DNA of 64,000 bases from Streptomyces guryensis. GTDB lineage: Bacteria; Actinomycetota; Actinomycetes; Streptomycetales; Streptomycetaceae. Of this stretch, positions 7,450 to 16,605 are shown piece after piece (the first letter of the stretch is position 1; every line of letters begins with the position of its first letter). The notes beneath the pieces were generated by a model. That model did not search any database and had not been told where the DNA came from. It saw only the letters and a program-made list of their open reading frames with translations. Position numbers and translations under genes: made by a program. The stretch spans positions 1 to 64,000 of the forward strand of contig NZ_JAJSBI010000029.1 in the NCBI RefSeq assembly GCF_021261325.1. The letters are read 5' to 3'.

Positions 7450-8049
7450 CTATTCCTTCTTTTCGGCGAAGGTCAGAAGATGATCGCCGACCAGACGGAG
7501 CACCCCGCGACTGTCCTCGCTGTTACGGTCGACCAGCCAGCACAGCGTGAGTCCTTCCAGGACCGCGTTGAGATAGCGGGCGAGGACCGGAACAGGAACA
7601 GTCCAACGAATCCCCTCGCTCTCGGTGGCCTCCGTGAGGAGCGTCTGGTGGACTTCCAGATAACTCTCATACTGCCGACGAGCCAGTTCTTCGAAGCCGG
7701 CCTGCCGCAACGCATAATGTGTGAGCTCATAAGTCACCTGATGCTCTCCCGGACTGAGCTCCACACCGTCCCAGAAAGTGCCCAGACTCTTGCACACCCT
7801 TGCGCTCAGGTCACCCTCCTCCTGGAATGCCTTTCGCGCCGCTTCGGCACTCCTGTCCGTAAAGCGGGTAAGGACCTCTTGAAGGAGCTCTTCCCGAGAG
7901 TTGAAGCAATAGTGGAAAACACCCAGTGGCATTTTCGCTTCATTGACGATTGCGCGCGTTGTCGCTTTCGTGACTCCCTCGCGGACCATGACTCTGAACG
8001 CCGCCGCGATCAGCTCTTCCCGTCGGTCCTTCGCCGCCATGCGAGACAT
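7450..8049 (-). CDS. TetR-family transcriptional regulator
   Basis: The 199-residue protein has an N-terminal helix-turn-helix (REELIAAAFRVMVREGVTKA, then TTRAIVNEAKMPLGVFHYCF) typical of TetR repressors, followed by a helical ligand-binding domain with a TetR_C-like GEHQVTYELTHYALRQ segment. I used the ATG at 8049, which has an AGGGGA sequence 11 bases upstream; a second ATG lies three codons in. The target is probably its own promoter, where a 12-base direct repeat lies at 8066-8090. The neighbouring GH78 gene is 530 bases away and its visible operator is LacI-like, so TetR control of that gene is not implied. Confidence 0.85.
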   Translation of the reverse strand: MSRMAAKDRREELIAAAFRVMVREGVTKATTRAIVNEAKMPLGVFHYCFNSREELLQEVLTRFTDRSAEAARKAFQEEGDLSARVCKSLGTFWDGVELSPGEHQVTYELTHYALRQAGFEELARRQYESYLEVHQTLLTEATESEGIRWTVPVPVLARYLNAVLEGLTLCWLVDRNSEDSRGVLRLVGDHLLTFAEKKE

Positions 8050-8065
8050 GCAGTCCGCTTTCCCC

Positions 8066-8090
8066 TGTGAGATCGAGTTGTGAGATCGAG
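8066..8090. promoter_or_regulatory. Tandem direct repeat before the TetR gene, candidate operator
   Basis: TGTGAGATCGAG occurs at 8066-8077 and again at 8079-8090, a 13-base period placed 17 bases upstream of the tetR-like start. It could be the autoregulatory site, although TetR operators are usually palindromic. Between 8091 and 8471 I see no gene. Confidence 0.4.
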
Positions 8091-8471
8091 ATGGGTTTTC
8101 ACATTGTATCCCAGCGTCTTGGACGGTCGACCAACACCTGACCGAAGATGCGACGGTTCCGTCGAGGCGGGTCCGAGTGCGTCCGGCGCCGAGCCCACTC
8201 AAGTCACCACACCTGCCGACGCCATGCGGACGAGGCGGCAGCGGAATCAGGTGCGGCTTCACGGGACGACAGGCCGAGCCCGCCCTGGGTCCACCCGACC
8301 CACACAGCGCCGGAACGGCCCGATGAGGCCCGACGGCACCTCGACGAGACCGGTGGACAGACCATGAACCGCACTTGGAGCCACAGGAGACCTCCCCTGC
8401 CAGATACCGACCGCACGGGCCTTGACACTCTCTCGCACGACGACGAAGAATTCCCGCTGCAAACACACTTC

Positions 8472-8483
8472 TGAAACGATTCA
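8472..8483. promoter_or_regulatory. LacI-type operator upstream of the GH78 gene
   Basis: TGAAACGATTCA differs by one base from the palindrome TGAAACGTTTCA bound by many actinobacterial LacI-family sugar repressors. It sits about 95 bases before the rhamnosidase start. A decayed LacI gene lies just downstream of the rhamnosidase. Confidence 0.55.
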
Positions 8484-8576
8484 AATCCCGTCCCAACGCG
8501 CGGACGCCCCTGTCCATCTCGGTATCCAGGACGCCCTCCTCTCCACCATCACCGCACATCGACAGCAGGAGCCCGC

Positions 8577-11500
8577 ATGTCCTCAGCAACGCGTCGGTCT
8601 TTCCTGCGCTCGGCGATAGCCGTCGCGCTCACGCCCACTCTCGGATCAGTGCTTCTGCCGACGCTCGCTCCCGCGGCGTCGGCCGCCGTCTCCTGGACCG
8701 CGAAGTGGATCTGGGCTCCGTCCAGCTCGACGAACCAGTGGGTGGCGTTCCGCAGATCGTTCACTCTGGGCTCCGCGCCGTCGAAGGCGTTGACGCAGAT
8801 CGCGGCGGACTCAAAGTACTGGCTGTGGGTCAACGGCACGCTTGTCGTCTTCGACGGGCAGCTCAAGCGCGGCCCGAACCGCACCGGCACCTATTACGAC
8901 GAGATCGACCTCGCCCCGTACCTGACGAGCGGCCGAAACACGGTGGCGCTTCTGGTGTGGTACTTCGGGAAGCAGGGGTTCTCGCACAGCAGCAGCGGCA
9001 GCGGTGGTCTGCTGTTCCAGTCCGACGTCACGACCGGTTCCACCACCACCCGGGTCGTCAGCGACACCAGCTGGAAGCACACCGTCCACCCGGGCTACTC
9101 CAACAACACCAGCGGCACCCAGGTCAACTTCCGTCTGCCCGAGTCGAACATCTACTACGACGCCCGCAGCGCCACCGCCATGACCGCCTGGGAGTCGGCC
9201 GGCTTCGACGACAGCGCGTGGAGTGTCCCCACCGACTTCGGAGCCGCCGGTGCCGCGCCCTGGAACGATCTCGTCCAGCGGCCGGTCCCGCAGTTCCGGT
9301 ACTCAGGCCTGAAGTCCTACGGCAACGCGGCATCGCTGCCATCCACAGGACAGGGCGCCACTGCCATCACGGCCTCCTTGCCGTCGAACCTCCAGGTCAC
9401 GCCGTATCTGAAGGTGGACGCCCCGGCCGGCACGGTGATCGGCATGCAGACAGACCACTACGCCGACGGCGACGGCCTGACCGGCCTCACACCCGGGGCG
9501 GAGAACAACGTCCGTGCCACCTACGTCTGCGAGGGCGGGGTCCAGGAGTTCGAGGCGCTGGCCTGGATGAGCGGCACGGCGGTGAAGTACACGATCCCCG
9601 CAGGCGTCACCATCCTGGATCTGAAGTACCGGGAGTCCGGCTACGACACCGACTTCGCCGGATCGTTCAGCAGCAGCGAGGCCTTCTTCGACACCCTGTG
9701 GGGCAAGGCTGCACGCACGATGTACGTCAACATGCGCGACAACTACATGGATTGCCCCACCCGCGAACGCGCCCAGTGGTGGGGCGATGTGGTCAACCAG
9801 CTCAAAGAAGGCTTCTACACCTTCGACACCCGCTCCCACGCCCTCGGCGCCAAGGCCATCGCCCAGCTGACCGCCTGGCAGAAGCCCAGCGGTGTGCTCT
9901 ACGCGCCGATCCCGTCCACCATCTGGACCGCTGAACTGCCCGTCCAGATGCTCGCCTCGGTGTGGGCCTTCGGCACGTACCACCTCTACACCGGCAACTC
10001 CGACGCCGTCTCGGGCACCTACCCGGCGGTGAAGGCGTACCTCAACCTGTGGAGCCTGGACTCCGCGGGGCTGGTCAGTCACCGCGCCGGAGACTGGGAC
10101 TGGGAGGACTGGGGCACCAACATCGACGCCCGCGTCCTGGACAACTGCTGGTACTACCTGGCCCTCGAGACGGCCATCACGCTCGCCGGCCTGAGCGGCA
10201 ACAGCGGCGACGTCGCCGCCTGGCAGGCCAAGCGCGACAGCATCAAGGCCAACTTCGACCGCGTGCTGTGGGACACCTCCAAGAACGAGTACCGCTCACC
10301 CGGCTACACCAAGGACACCGACGACCGTGCCAACGGTCTCGCCGTGGTCGCCGGCCTCGCGCCCGCCTCCCGCTACCGGGGGATCACCGAGGTACTGCGC
10401 ACCCACCTCAACGCCAGCCCCTACATGGAGTTCTACGTCCTGGAGGCGCTCTATCTGATGGGAGCGGCCACCGTCGCCGAGGAGCGGATGCGCAACCGCT
10501 ACGCCGCCCAGGTCGCCGACCCCACCTGCTACACCCTGTGGGAGATATGGAACAAGTCGGGTGGAACGGACAACCATGCCTGGAACGGCGGCCCCCTGTA
10601 CACCATGTCCGCCTATGCCGCCGGTATCCGCCCCACCAAGCCCGGCTGGACGACGTACGACGTCATCCCGCAGACCGGCACCCTCACGAAGATCAACACG
10701 GTCACGCCGACCGTCAAGGGCGACATCCGCTTCGGCATCACGCACGACGGCGACCAGGCCACCCTGACCCTCACCTCCCCCAGCGCAACCACCGCGCGGG
10801 TGGGTGTTCCGACGTACGGCGGTTCCTCACCGGTCATCAAGGCCAACGGAAGCACCGTCTTCACGGGCGGAGCCGCCACCGGCAGTGTCCCGGGCCTCAG
10901 CTACACGAGCAAGGACGGCTCGTACGTCTACTTCACCCTCCAGCCGGGCAGCTGGACGTTCAATGTCACCGGCGCCGGCCGTCTGGACAACCTCGCCCTC
11001 GGCCGACCGGTCACCAGCAACAGCAGCCTCGAGAACAGCGACTGGGGCAAGAACCGGCTCACCGACGGCAAGCTCACCAGCGTGACCGGAGCCAAGGGCT
11101 ACACCAGCATCGACTTCCCCTCCGCCGACGTCAGCGCGAACCCCGTCTGGGTGGAGATCGACCTCGGCAAAGACACGGACCTCGATGCTGTACGGCTCTT
11201 CCCGCGTACCGATACTGCGGCAGTCGGCGGCGGCACGGCGGGCTTCCCCGTCGACTTCACGATCCAGACCCGGCCCGACGGGGCGAGCACCTACACCACC
11301 GCCCGCACGATCACCGCCGAGCCCAACCCGGGCGGGCTCGTGCAGACGTACGGCTTCAAAACCACGACCGCCCGCTACGTACGCCTGCAAGCCACCAAGC
11401 TCGGTACGCCTCCCGTCGACGAGACCACCAAGTACCGCCTCCAACTCGCCGAACTCACCGTCCCCACCGCCACGACCGCCGTCACCGCCAACTACACACT

Positions 11501-11939
11501 GGAGAACGGCGACTGGGGCAAGACCCGGATCCTGGACGGCACCACGACCAGCGTGACCGGCTCCAAGGGCTTCACCAGCATTGATTTCCCCTCCGCCGAC
11601 GTCACCGCCAACCCTGTCTGGATCGAGCTCGACCTCGGCGCCGACCGGACCATCGGCTCCGTCACCCTCCACCCCCGCACCGACACCGGCGCAGCCGGGG
11701 GCGGCACCGCGGGCTTCCCCGCCGACTTCACCATCCAGACCCGCCCCGATGGAGCCGGCACCTACACCACCGCCCGCACTGTCACCGCCGAACCCGACCC
11801 GGGCGGAGCCGCTCAGACCTACGCACTCGCGTCCGCCACCGGCCGCTACGTACGCCTGGAGGTCTCGAAGCTCGGCAAGCCCGCCTCGGACGAGGCCACC
11901 AAGTACCGCCTCCAACTCGCCGAGATCCGTATCAAGTAG
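8577..11939 (+). CDS. Secreted GH78 alpha-L-rhamnosidase with two C-terminal discoidin-type domains
   Basis: This 1,120-residue protein probably releases rhamnose from plant glycans outside the cell. A twin-arginine signal (RRSFLRSAIAVALTP, residues 6-20) ends near ASAA at 36. N-terminal beta domains include WTAKWIWAP and the sugar-binding-type YWLWVNGTLVVFDG. The (alpha/alpha)6 barrel spans about 365-700, with the GH78 signature CPTRERAQWWGDV near 391 and acid-rich HRAGDWDWEDWGTN near 501, where catalytic carboxylates are expected. WEIWNKSGGTDNHAWNGGP near 660 is also typical. From about 801 two tandem F5/8-type C (discoidin) domains of about 160 residues repeat almost word for word (WGKxRxxDG, then GFPxDFTIQTRPDGAxTYTT), a recent internal duplication. 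An AGGAG lies six bases before the ATG. Confidence 0.88.
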   Translation: MSSATRRSFLRSAIAVALTPTLGSVLLPTLAPAASAAVSWTAKWIWAPSSSTNQWVAFRRSFTLGSAPSKALTQIAADSKYWLWVNGTLVVFDGQLKRGPNRTGTYYDEIDLAPYLTSGRNTVALLVWYFGKQGFSHSSSGSGGLLFQSDVTTGSTTTRVVSDTSWKHTVHPGYSNNTSGTQVNFRLPESNIYYDARSATAMTAWESAGFDDSAWSVPTDFGAAGAAPWNDLVQRPVPQFRYSGLKSYGNAASLPSTGQGATAITASLPSNLQVTPYLKVDAPAGTVIGMQTDHYADGDGLTGLTPGAENNVRATYVCEGGVQEFEALAWMSGTAVKYTIPAGVTILDLKYRESGYDTDFAGSFSSSEAFFDTLWGKAARTMYVNMRDNYMDCPTRERAQWWGDVVNQLKEGFYTFDTRSHALGAKAIAQLTAWQKPSGVLYAPIPSTIWTAELPVQMLASVWAFGTYHLYTGNSDAVSGTYPAVKAYLNLWSLDSAGLVSHRAGDWDWEDWGTNIDARVLDNCWYYLALETAITLAGLSGNSGDVAAWQAKRDSIKANFDRVLWDTSKNEYRSPGYTKDTDDRANGLAVVAGLAPASRYRGITEVLRTHLNASPYMEFYVLEALYLMGAATVAEERMRNRYAAQVADPTCYTLWEIWNKSGGTDNHAWNGGPLYTMSAYAAGIRPTKPGWTTYDVIPQTGTLTKINTVTPTVKGDIRFGITHDGDQATLTLTSPSATTARVGVPTYGGSSPVIKANGSTVFTGGAATGSVPGLSYTSKDGSYVYFTLQPGSWTFNVTGAGRLDNLALGRPVTSNSSLENSDWGKNRLTDGKLTSVTGAKGYTSIDFPSADVSANPVWVEIDLGKDTDLDAVRLFPRTDTAAVGGGTAGFPVDFTIQTRPDGASTYTTARTITAEPNPGGLVQTYGFKTTTARYVRLQATKLGTPPVDETTKYRLQLAELTVPTATTAVTANYTLENGDWGKTRILDGTTTSVTGSKGFTSIDFPSADVTANPVWIELDLGADRTIGSVTLHPRTDTGAAGGGTAGFPADFTIQTRPDGAGTYTTARTVTAEPDPGGAAQTYALASATGRYVRLEVSKLGKPASDEATKYRLQLAEIRIK

Positions 11940-11942
11940 CAG

Positions 11943-12440
11943 GCCATCCCGAATGGGGCGGCGGTGCAGGTCCTTCACCACGATCTCGCCACCGGGGCGC
12001 CCAGAAAGTGCGACGACATCGGCCACGGCGGTGACAAGCAGCGTTCTCCGCCGCCCCCACCACCTGCGCTCGCCCCGAGATACGGAGGATATTGAGAGAG
12101 GGCCAGCTTGCAACAGCGCCAGCCCGGTGGCGGCCACTGTCGTCTCGGCCAGGGGCAGGTGAATCGTTGTCAGGGGCGGCTCGACCCGGGCCACGGCCGG
12201 TACGCCGTCGGACCCCGCCACACTCAGGTCGTCGGGGACACGCAGACCGAGCTCCCGTGCAGCCTGGTATACGCCCATGGTCTGCGTGCCGTGCGTGGTG
12301 AAGACGGCCGTGCGGCGATCACACCGGAGAGCAGGCGCGTGCGGCCGTCCTCGTGGGTGAGCCAGGTCTTCACCGCCAGGGCTGGGTCCACCGGAAGGCC
12401 GGCCTCGACAAGAGCGCAGGAACTGCCGGCCTGGCGCGCA
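11943..12440 (-). pseudogene. LacI-family regulator, C-terminal remnant with frameshifts
   Basis: One minus-strand frame contains FTTHGTQTMGVYQAARELGL, RVPDDLSVAGSDGVPAVARV and EPPLTTIHLPLAETTVAATG, the unmistakable effector domain of a LacI repressor. Just upstream another frame reads GLPVDPALAVKTWLTHEDGR, which belongs to the same domain, so at least one frameshift separates them. The end of the gene appears as GGEIVVKDLHRRP in a third stretch. The DNA-binding head is absent. By position it was probably the repressor of the adjacent rhamnosidase. Confidence 0.75.
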
Positions 12441-12523
12441 CGACAGAAAGCAGGTGGAAGACAGTGGCAATCACCCGACCACCTTCCGCCACGCGGTCAC
12501 CAACGGTGACGCGTCTCCGCAGG

Positions 12524-13489
12524 TCAGCGCACCCTCCCCCGCGGCTTCAACGGCACCGGCGGCAGTTCCGGCGCGGGCAGTGGAGCACCGTCGTACCCCT
12601 TCACCTCCCCGAACCGCGACCCTTCCATCCAGTCCCGGCGCGCCTGCACGATCTCCTCCTGGGACCGTCCGATCCAGTTCCAGAACATGACGAGCTCCTC
12701 CTCGAAGGGCTCGCCGCCCAGGAGCATCAGGCCGGCGTCCGACTCGGCGCGCAGCGGGAGTTCGGTGCGGCCGCAGCCGAGGTAGAGCATCGAACCCGGC
12801 AGGACCGGCACCCCGTCGACGTGGGCCTCGCCGGACATGGACAGCACGGCGTACTCGAAGTCCGGCTCCAGTGGCAGGCGTACGTCCGCGCCGCGGACGA
12901 GAGTCAGGTCGGCGCCGACGATCGGGGTGTACGTCGTTCCGGGCGAGGTCGCGCCGTCGAGGGCGCCGAGGATCAGCGTGGCCTTGAGGCCGGGGGCGGT
13001 GACGACCGGCAGTTCGGCGTGGTGCTCGAAGTGGGGGTCGGTGTGGCGGTGGCCGTCCGGGAGGGCGACCCACAGCTGAGCGCCGTGCAGGAAACGGGCG
13101 TGCGGCCGGGGGCTCTCCTCGGAGTGGCTGATGGCCCGGCCGGAGGTCATGAGTCCCAGTTCGCGGGGGCGGATCGTCTGCAGGCTGCCGGTGGAGTCGC
13201 GGTGCAGTACTTCGCCGGCGTGCAGCCAGCTCACCGTCTGCAGGCCCATGTGCGGATGCGGCGGCACCTGCATACCGGGCTCGTCGGCGATGTCGTCGGG
13301 GCCGTAGTGATCGACGAAGCACCAGGCGCCGACCATGCGGCGGCCCAGGTTGGGCAGCAGGCGACGGACTTCGGTCGACTCGCCGAGCTGGACGCGGCGA
13401 GGGCTGAGGAGTTCACGCACAGGCTCCGCCACCACGAATCCACGGCCGCCGCACACGGCGGGAACCGGCTCGCGATCAAGATTGCTCAT
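12524..13489 (-). CDS. Pirin-family protein
   Basis: Pirins are bicupin iron proteins, and some act as quercetinases or redox-sensing cofactors. The 321-residue sequence has the N-terminal cupin metal motif HPHMGLQTVSWLHAGEVLHR (two His, one more His nearby and Glu) followed by LGLMTSGRAISHSE. A C-terminal cupin has GGEPFEEELVMFWNWIGRS. Start ATG is at 13489. It is transcribed divergently from a MarR gene, with three tandem 15-base repeats between them, so that MarR probably controls it. Confidence 0.88.
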   Translation of the reverse strand: MSNLDREPVPAVCGGRGFVVAEPVRELLSPRRVQLGESTEVRRLLPNLGRRMVGAWCFVDHYGPDDIADEPGMQVPPHPHMGLQTVSWLHAGEVLHRDSTGSLQTIRPRELGLMTSGRAISHSEESPRPHARFLHGAQLWVALPDGHRHTDPHFEHHAELPVVTAPGLKATLILGALDGATSPGTTYTPIVGADLTLVRGADVRLPLEPDFEYAVLSMSGEAHVDGVPVLPGSMLYLGCGRTELPLRAESDAGLMLLGGEPFEEELVMFWNWIGRSQEEIVQARRDWMEGSRFGEVKGYDGAPLPAPELPPVPLKPRGRVR

Positions 13490-13561
13490 GGCGCCAACTT
13501 AGCCCTGCCGGAGGCGTCCCGTCAGTCCGTCACTCGGGCGTTCTCGCCTGCCCGCCGAGAA

Positions 13562-13603
13562 ATAGCAGCCATGAGCATAGTAGCCATGGATATAGTAGCC
13601 ATG
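13562..13603. promoter_or_regulatory. Triple 15-base direct repeat, candidate MarR operator
   Basis: ATAGCAGCCATG (13562), ATAGTAGCCATG (13577) and ATAGTAGCCATG (13592) recur with an exact 15-base period in the gap between the divergent pirin and marR genes. The spacing puts each copy on roughly the same side of the helix after three repeats. The last copy ends 14 bases before the MarR start, fitting autorepression. Confidence 0.55.
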
Positions 13604-13617
13604 TACTGTATCTGCGC

Positions 13618-14106
13618 ATGAGCTCTGGTTCCGAGAAGGCCACGCCCGGGTCCCTGGTGTGGCGTCTGTCGATGAAGTGGCGGGTGGCCGTCGACCGGGC
13701 GGTGGCCCCGCTCGGGCTCACCCACGCGCAGTACTCGCTGGTGGCCTCGCTGTACGGCATGCAGCGCGGCGGAGAGCGTCCCAGCCAGCGCCGCCTCGCC
13801 GACGTCACGGGGCTCGAACCGCTCTACGTGTCCAAGCTGGCCCGGGCCCTGGAAGCGTCCGGCCTCATCGAGCGCAATCGGGACCCCAAGGACCCGCGCG
13901 CCGTACAGCTGGCCCTCACCGAGCAGGGCCGTGAGGTCACCGGACGCGCCATCAAGGTCGTGGCGAAACTCCTGCAGCAGTTGCTGGAGCCGCTCGGCGG
14001 CCTCGACAGCCCGCGCGCACGGGAGTTCACCCGTGACCTGGCGATCCTGCTCGACGCACCTCTTGATCCATTCAGCGAGAACGAGAACGAGACGGAGCAG
14101 TCATGA
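13618..14106 (+). CDS. MarR-family transcriptional regulator
   Basis: The 162-residue protein has a winged helix with the MarR core: THAQYSLVASLYGMQ, RRLADVTGLEPLYVSKLARA, LEASGLIERNRDPKDPRAVQ, then LTEQGREVTGRAI. The DPxDxRAVxLxLTxxG wing is diagnostic. It is divergent from pirin and overlaps the next gene by four bases (ATGA), so the two MarR-like proteins should be co-translated and may act together. Confidence 0.88.
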   Translation: MSSGSEKATPGSLVWRLSMKWRVAVDRAVAPLGLTHAQYSLVASLYGMQRGGERPSQRRLADVTGLEPLYVSKLARALEASGLIERNRDPKDPRAVQLALTEQGREVTGRAIKVVAKLLQQLLEPLGGLDSPRAREFTRDLAILLDAPLDPFSENENETEQS

Positions 14107-14546
14107 CCACCACCGCACCCACCGTCAACGGCCGCGTCATCGGCCTGGCCCACTACGCCGGCCGCGCCGTCCTGGAGCGCGTCCTGGCCCGGCATGGCGC
14201 CACCTTCCAGCAGCAGATCACCCTGAGGCCGCTCGCCGCGGCCCAAGGGCCGGTCGGGCGCAAGGCCCTCGTCGTGCAGGTCGCCGGCGACCTCAAGGTC
14301 GGCGTGGCAGACGTGGAGGGGGTCGTCGAGGAACTGATCACCAAGGGGCTGGCGGCGTCCGACGCCTCCGAGGTCTGGGTCACCGACCCCGGACGGGACT
14401 TCCACACCCAGGTGAGCGCCGAGACCGGGGAGATCTCCGCCCGGATCTACGCCGGAATCCCGGCGGAGGAGCTGGCGGCGGCCGGTCGCGTGCTGGCCCA
14501 GGTGACCGAGCGGGCGGACAGGGAGCTGGCCGCGCTGCCGGCCTGA
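14103..14546 (+). CDS. MarR-like companion protein
   Basis: The 147-residue protein (VIGLAHYAGRAVLERVLARH, TFQQQITLRPLAAAQG, VEGVVEELITKGLA, EISARIYAGIPAEELAAAGR) resembles MarR-type proteins that sit directly downstream of another MarR gene in Streptomyces. Its winged-helix part is recognisable but weaker than in its neighbour. The ATGA overlap with the upstream gene suggests fixed stoichiometry and perhaps a heterodimer. Whether it binds DNA by itself cannot be told from sequence. Confidence 0.65.
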   Translation: MTTTAPTVNGRVIGLAHYAGRAVLERVLARHGATFQQQITLRPLAAAQGPVGRKALVVQVAGDLKVGVADVEGVVEELITKGLAASDASEVWVTDPGRDFHTQVSAETGEISARIYAGIPAEELAAAGRVLAQVTERADRELAALPA

Positions 14547-14615
14547 GGCCCCTCCCTCCACGTACTGGAATGTTCAACCATCTGTCGTTGTTCAGTGGTC
14601 CGAAGGAGGTCAGGA

Positions 14616-14963
14616 GTGGACACGACGTACTACGACCACGGAACACCGGCCGAGCGCTGGGAGCGCGCGCAGATGTTCTTCGACGCCAAGGACTACGCCG
14701 CCGCGGCGCGCGTGCTGGGCGGGCTGGTCGAGGAGGTGCCGGAGCAGACCGGACCGCGGCTGATGCTGGCGCGGGCCTACTACCACTCGGCCCAACTGCA
14801 CCGCGCGGAGCACGAGTTGCGCGCCATCGTCGAGCGCGACCCGGTGGAGCACTACGCCCGGCTGATGCTCGGCCGCACCCTGGAACGGCAGGGTCGTGCC
14901 GGCGAGGCCGAGTCACACCTGCGGATCGCCTCCGCGCTGGCGGGCGACTTCGAGCAGGCCTGA
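14616..14963 (+). CDS. Small tetratricopeptide-repeat protein
   Basis: The 115-residue protein is almost entirely TPR helices: ERAQMFFDAKDYAAAARVLG, RLMLARAYYHSAQLHRAEHE, LRAIVERDP, YARLMLGRTLERQGRAGEAE. About three repeats are present and there is no signal peptide or membrane segment, so it is probably a cytoplasmic protein-protein adaptor. The GTG start at 14616 follows AAGGAGGT by six bases, a near-perfect Shine-Dalgarno. It appears to be a single-gene unit. Confidence 0.8.
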   Translation: MDTTYYDHGTPAERWERAQMFFDAKDYAAAARVLGGLVEEVPEQTGPRLMLARAYYHSAQLHRAEHELRAIVERDPVEHYARLMLGRTLERQGRAGEAESHLRIASALAGDFEQA

Positions 14964-15049
14964 GCGCCGACGCCGTACGACAGGACGGCCGGGGCCTGGT
15001 TCCGTGCGGGAGCCGGGCCCCGGCCATGTCACCGTCCTCCACCAATGCG

Positions 15050-16459
15050 CTACCGCACGGCCGGGGCGGCTTCGGATGTGCGTCGCCGCCGGTGAGCGAT
15101 TTCGCCGAGCACGACGTCCACTGCGATGAACGCGGCCAGCGGAATGCCGAGCAGCGGAACGAAGTAGCCGAGGACGGCGACGACGGTGACAGCCGGGACG
15201 AGGATCTGCGCGGGCACCTGCTGCCAGGCGCCGCGCGGGACCGGCCGGCCGAAGGTGGAGCCGCGGCCGCGCAGCCACCACATACGGTAGCCCCAGACGA
15301 TCAGCAGGATGAGGCAGAGCGCCAGCAGCATCAGGGCGATCTGGTTGACCAGGCCGAACAGAATGCCGGTGTGCAGGTCGATGCCCCAGCGGGTCAGCTT
15401 GGCGAGCAGCGGGTAGTCGTCGAAGCGCACTTCGTCGGTGACCTCGCCGGTGGCCGGGTCGACCGCGACCGAGTCCTGCTTCTCGGGCCAGCCGCGCTGG
15501 ACCTGCCTGACGACGTACGCGGAGCTCGCGTCGGCGGGTGGCACGATCTCCACCGGGTCGGTCAGGCCCTTGGCACGGGCCGCCGCCAGCACCGTGTCGA
15601 GACCGACACCGTGCTCGCCGGCCCCCGCGGCGGCGGAGGAACCGTGGCCCGCGTGCTCCCCGCCGGCCGTCGCGGAGACGGACGGGGTGGCCTGGCCGAG
15701 CGAGGTGCGCAGCGTGTCGATGTTCGCCCCGGCATAGGTCGACCAGGTCAGACCGGTCGCCGACAGGAAGATGAACCCGGCGGCGGCCCAGACGCCGACG
15801 GTGCCGTGCAGACCGAGCGTACGCCGCCGCCCCCTGGTGCCGCGCACCTTGCGCAGGGCCCGGCGGCGGGAGAACCACAGCACCAGACCACCACCGGCGA
15901 TCACCCACAGCCAGCTCGCGGCGAACTCGCTGTAGACCCGGCCGTTGTCGCCGAGGTGCAGGTCCCGGTGGAACTCGTCGATCCAGGTACGCAGCGGCAA
16001 CGCCCCCGTCGAGCCGTACTGTTCGAGGGCGCCGCGAACCTTGCCGGTGTACGGGTCGACGAACACGGCCAGGGTGTGATCCGGGTCGACGCCCTTGACT
16101 CCGGACAGCATGACGCGCGTGGTGGCGTCGGCCTCCGGGGAGGGCCGTACGGCCGAGACGGTGCCCTGGGGGTGCGCCTTGCGTGCCGCGGCGACCTGCT
16201 CGGATAGCGGCACCTTGGTGCCGCCGGCCTTAGCGACCGTCAGCTCGTGGGCGTACACGAGCTTCTCGGCCTGGAACGCGCCGGCGTAGAGGAAGCCGGT
16301 GACGGCGGCGACGAGCAGGAAGGGCGCGACGACAATGCCGGCGTAGAAGTGCAGTCGCAGCACCAGCGGGCGAAGCGGCGCCAGGCGGCTGGAGGACGGG
16401 GGCGGGGCGGCGGCCGGTTGCGGGGCCTCGTCCTTGGTGGTCGAGGGAGCGGTGGACAT
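15050..16459 (-). CDS. PepSY-associated transmembrane protein
   Basis: The 469-residue protein has four likely membrane helices: PLVLRLHFYAGIVVAPFLLV near 30-58, FAASWLWVIAGGGLVLWF, GVWAAAGFIFLSATGLTW, and a C-terminal cluster around IALMLLALCLILLIVWGYRM plus VTVVAVLGYFVPLLGIPLAA. PepSY-like extracytoplasmic domains lie between (LAVFVDPYTGKVRGAL and DSVAVDPATGEVTDEVRFDD). His at HFYAG, the EFHRDLHLG motif and DLHTG are typical of the PepSY_TM family, often linked to iron or metal reduction. A His-rich loop (GGEHAGHGSS) may bind metal. I used the ATG at 16459. Confidence 0.85.
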   Translation of the reverse strand: MSTAPSTTKDEAPQPAAAPPPSSSRLAPLRPLVLRLHFYAGIVVAPFLLVAAVTGFLYAGAFQAEKLVYAHELTVAKAGGTKVPLSEQVAAARKAHPQGTVSAVRPSPEADATTRVMLSGVKGVDPDHTLAVFVDPYTGKVRGALEQYGSTGALPLRTWIDEFHRDLHLGDNGRVYSEFAASWLWVIAGGGLVLWFSRRRALRKVRGTRGRRRTLGLHGTVGVWAAAGFIFLSATGLTWSTYAGANIDTLRTSLGQATPSVSATAGGEHAGHGSSAAAGAGEHGVGLDTVLAAARAKGLTDPVEIVPPADASSAYVVRQVQRGWPEKQDSVAVDPATGEVTDEVRFDDYPLLAKLTRWGIDLHTGILFGLVNQIALMLLALCLILLIVWGYRMWWLRGRGSTFGRPVPRGAWQQVPAQILVPAVTVVAVLGYFVPLLGIPLAAFIAVDVVLGEIAHRRRRTSEAAPAVR

Positions 16460-16605
16460 CGGCGGGCTTCTCCGGGGGACGGGGACGTGAGGTGGCGTAG
16501 CGGTCCAGAAGTCGGGGGCGCAGGACGCCGAGTTCCCGTCGGCACAAGTGGCGTGCGTCACGCACCGGGCACGGCGGTGACCGTAGTCCATGGCATCCTG
16601 GCCCG

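Noticed and set aside
10827..12470. A 547-codon minus-strand frame opposite the rhamnosidase
   Set aside because: High-GC antisense frame; only its upstream 500 bases hold real LacI-like sequence. The overlap with the GH78 gene is a shadow.
13931..16207. A 758-codon plus-strand frame over the MarR, TPR and PepSY genes
   Set aside because: It is out of frame with three clear genes and antisense to the PepSY gene.
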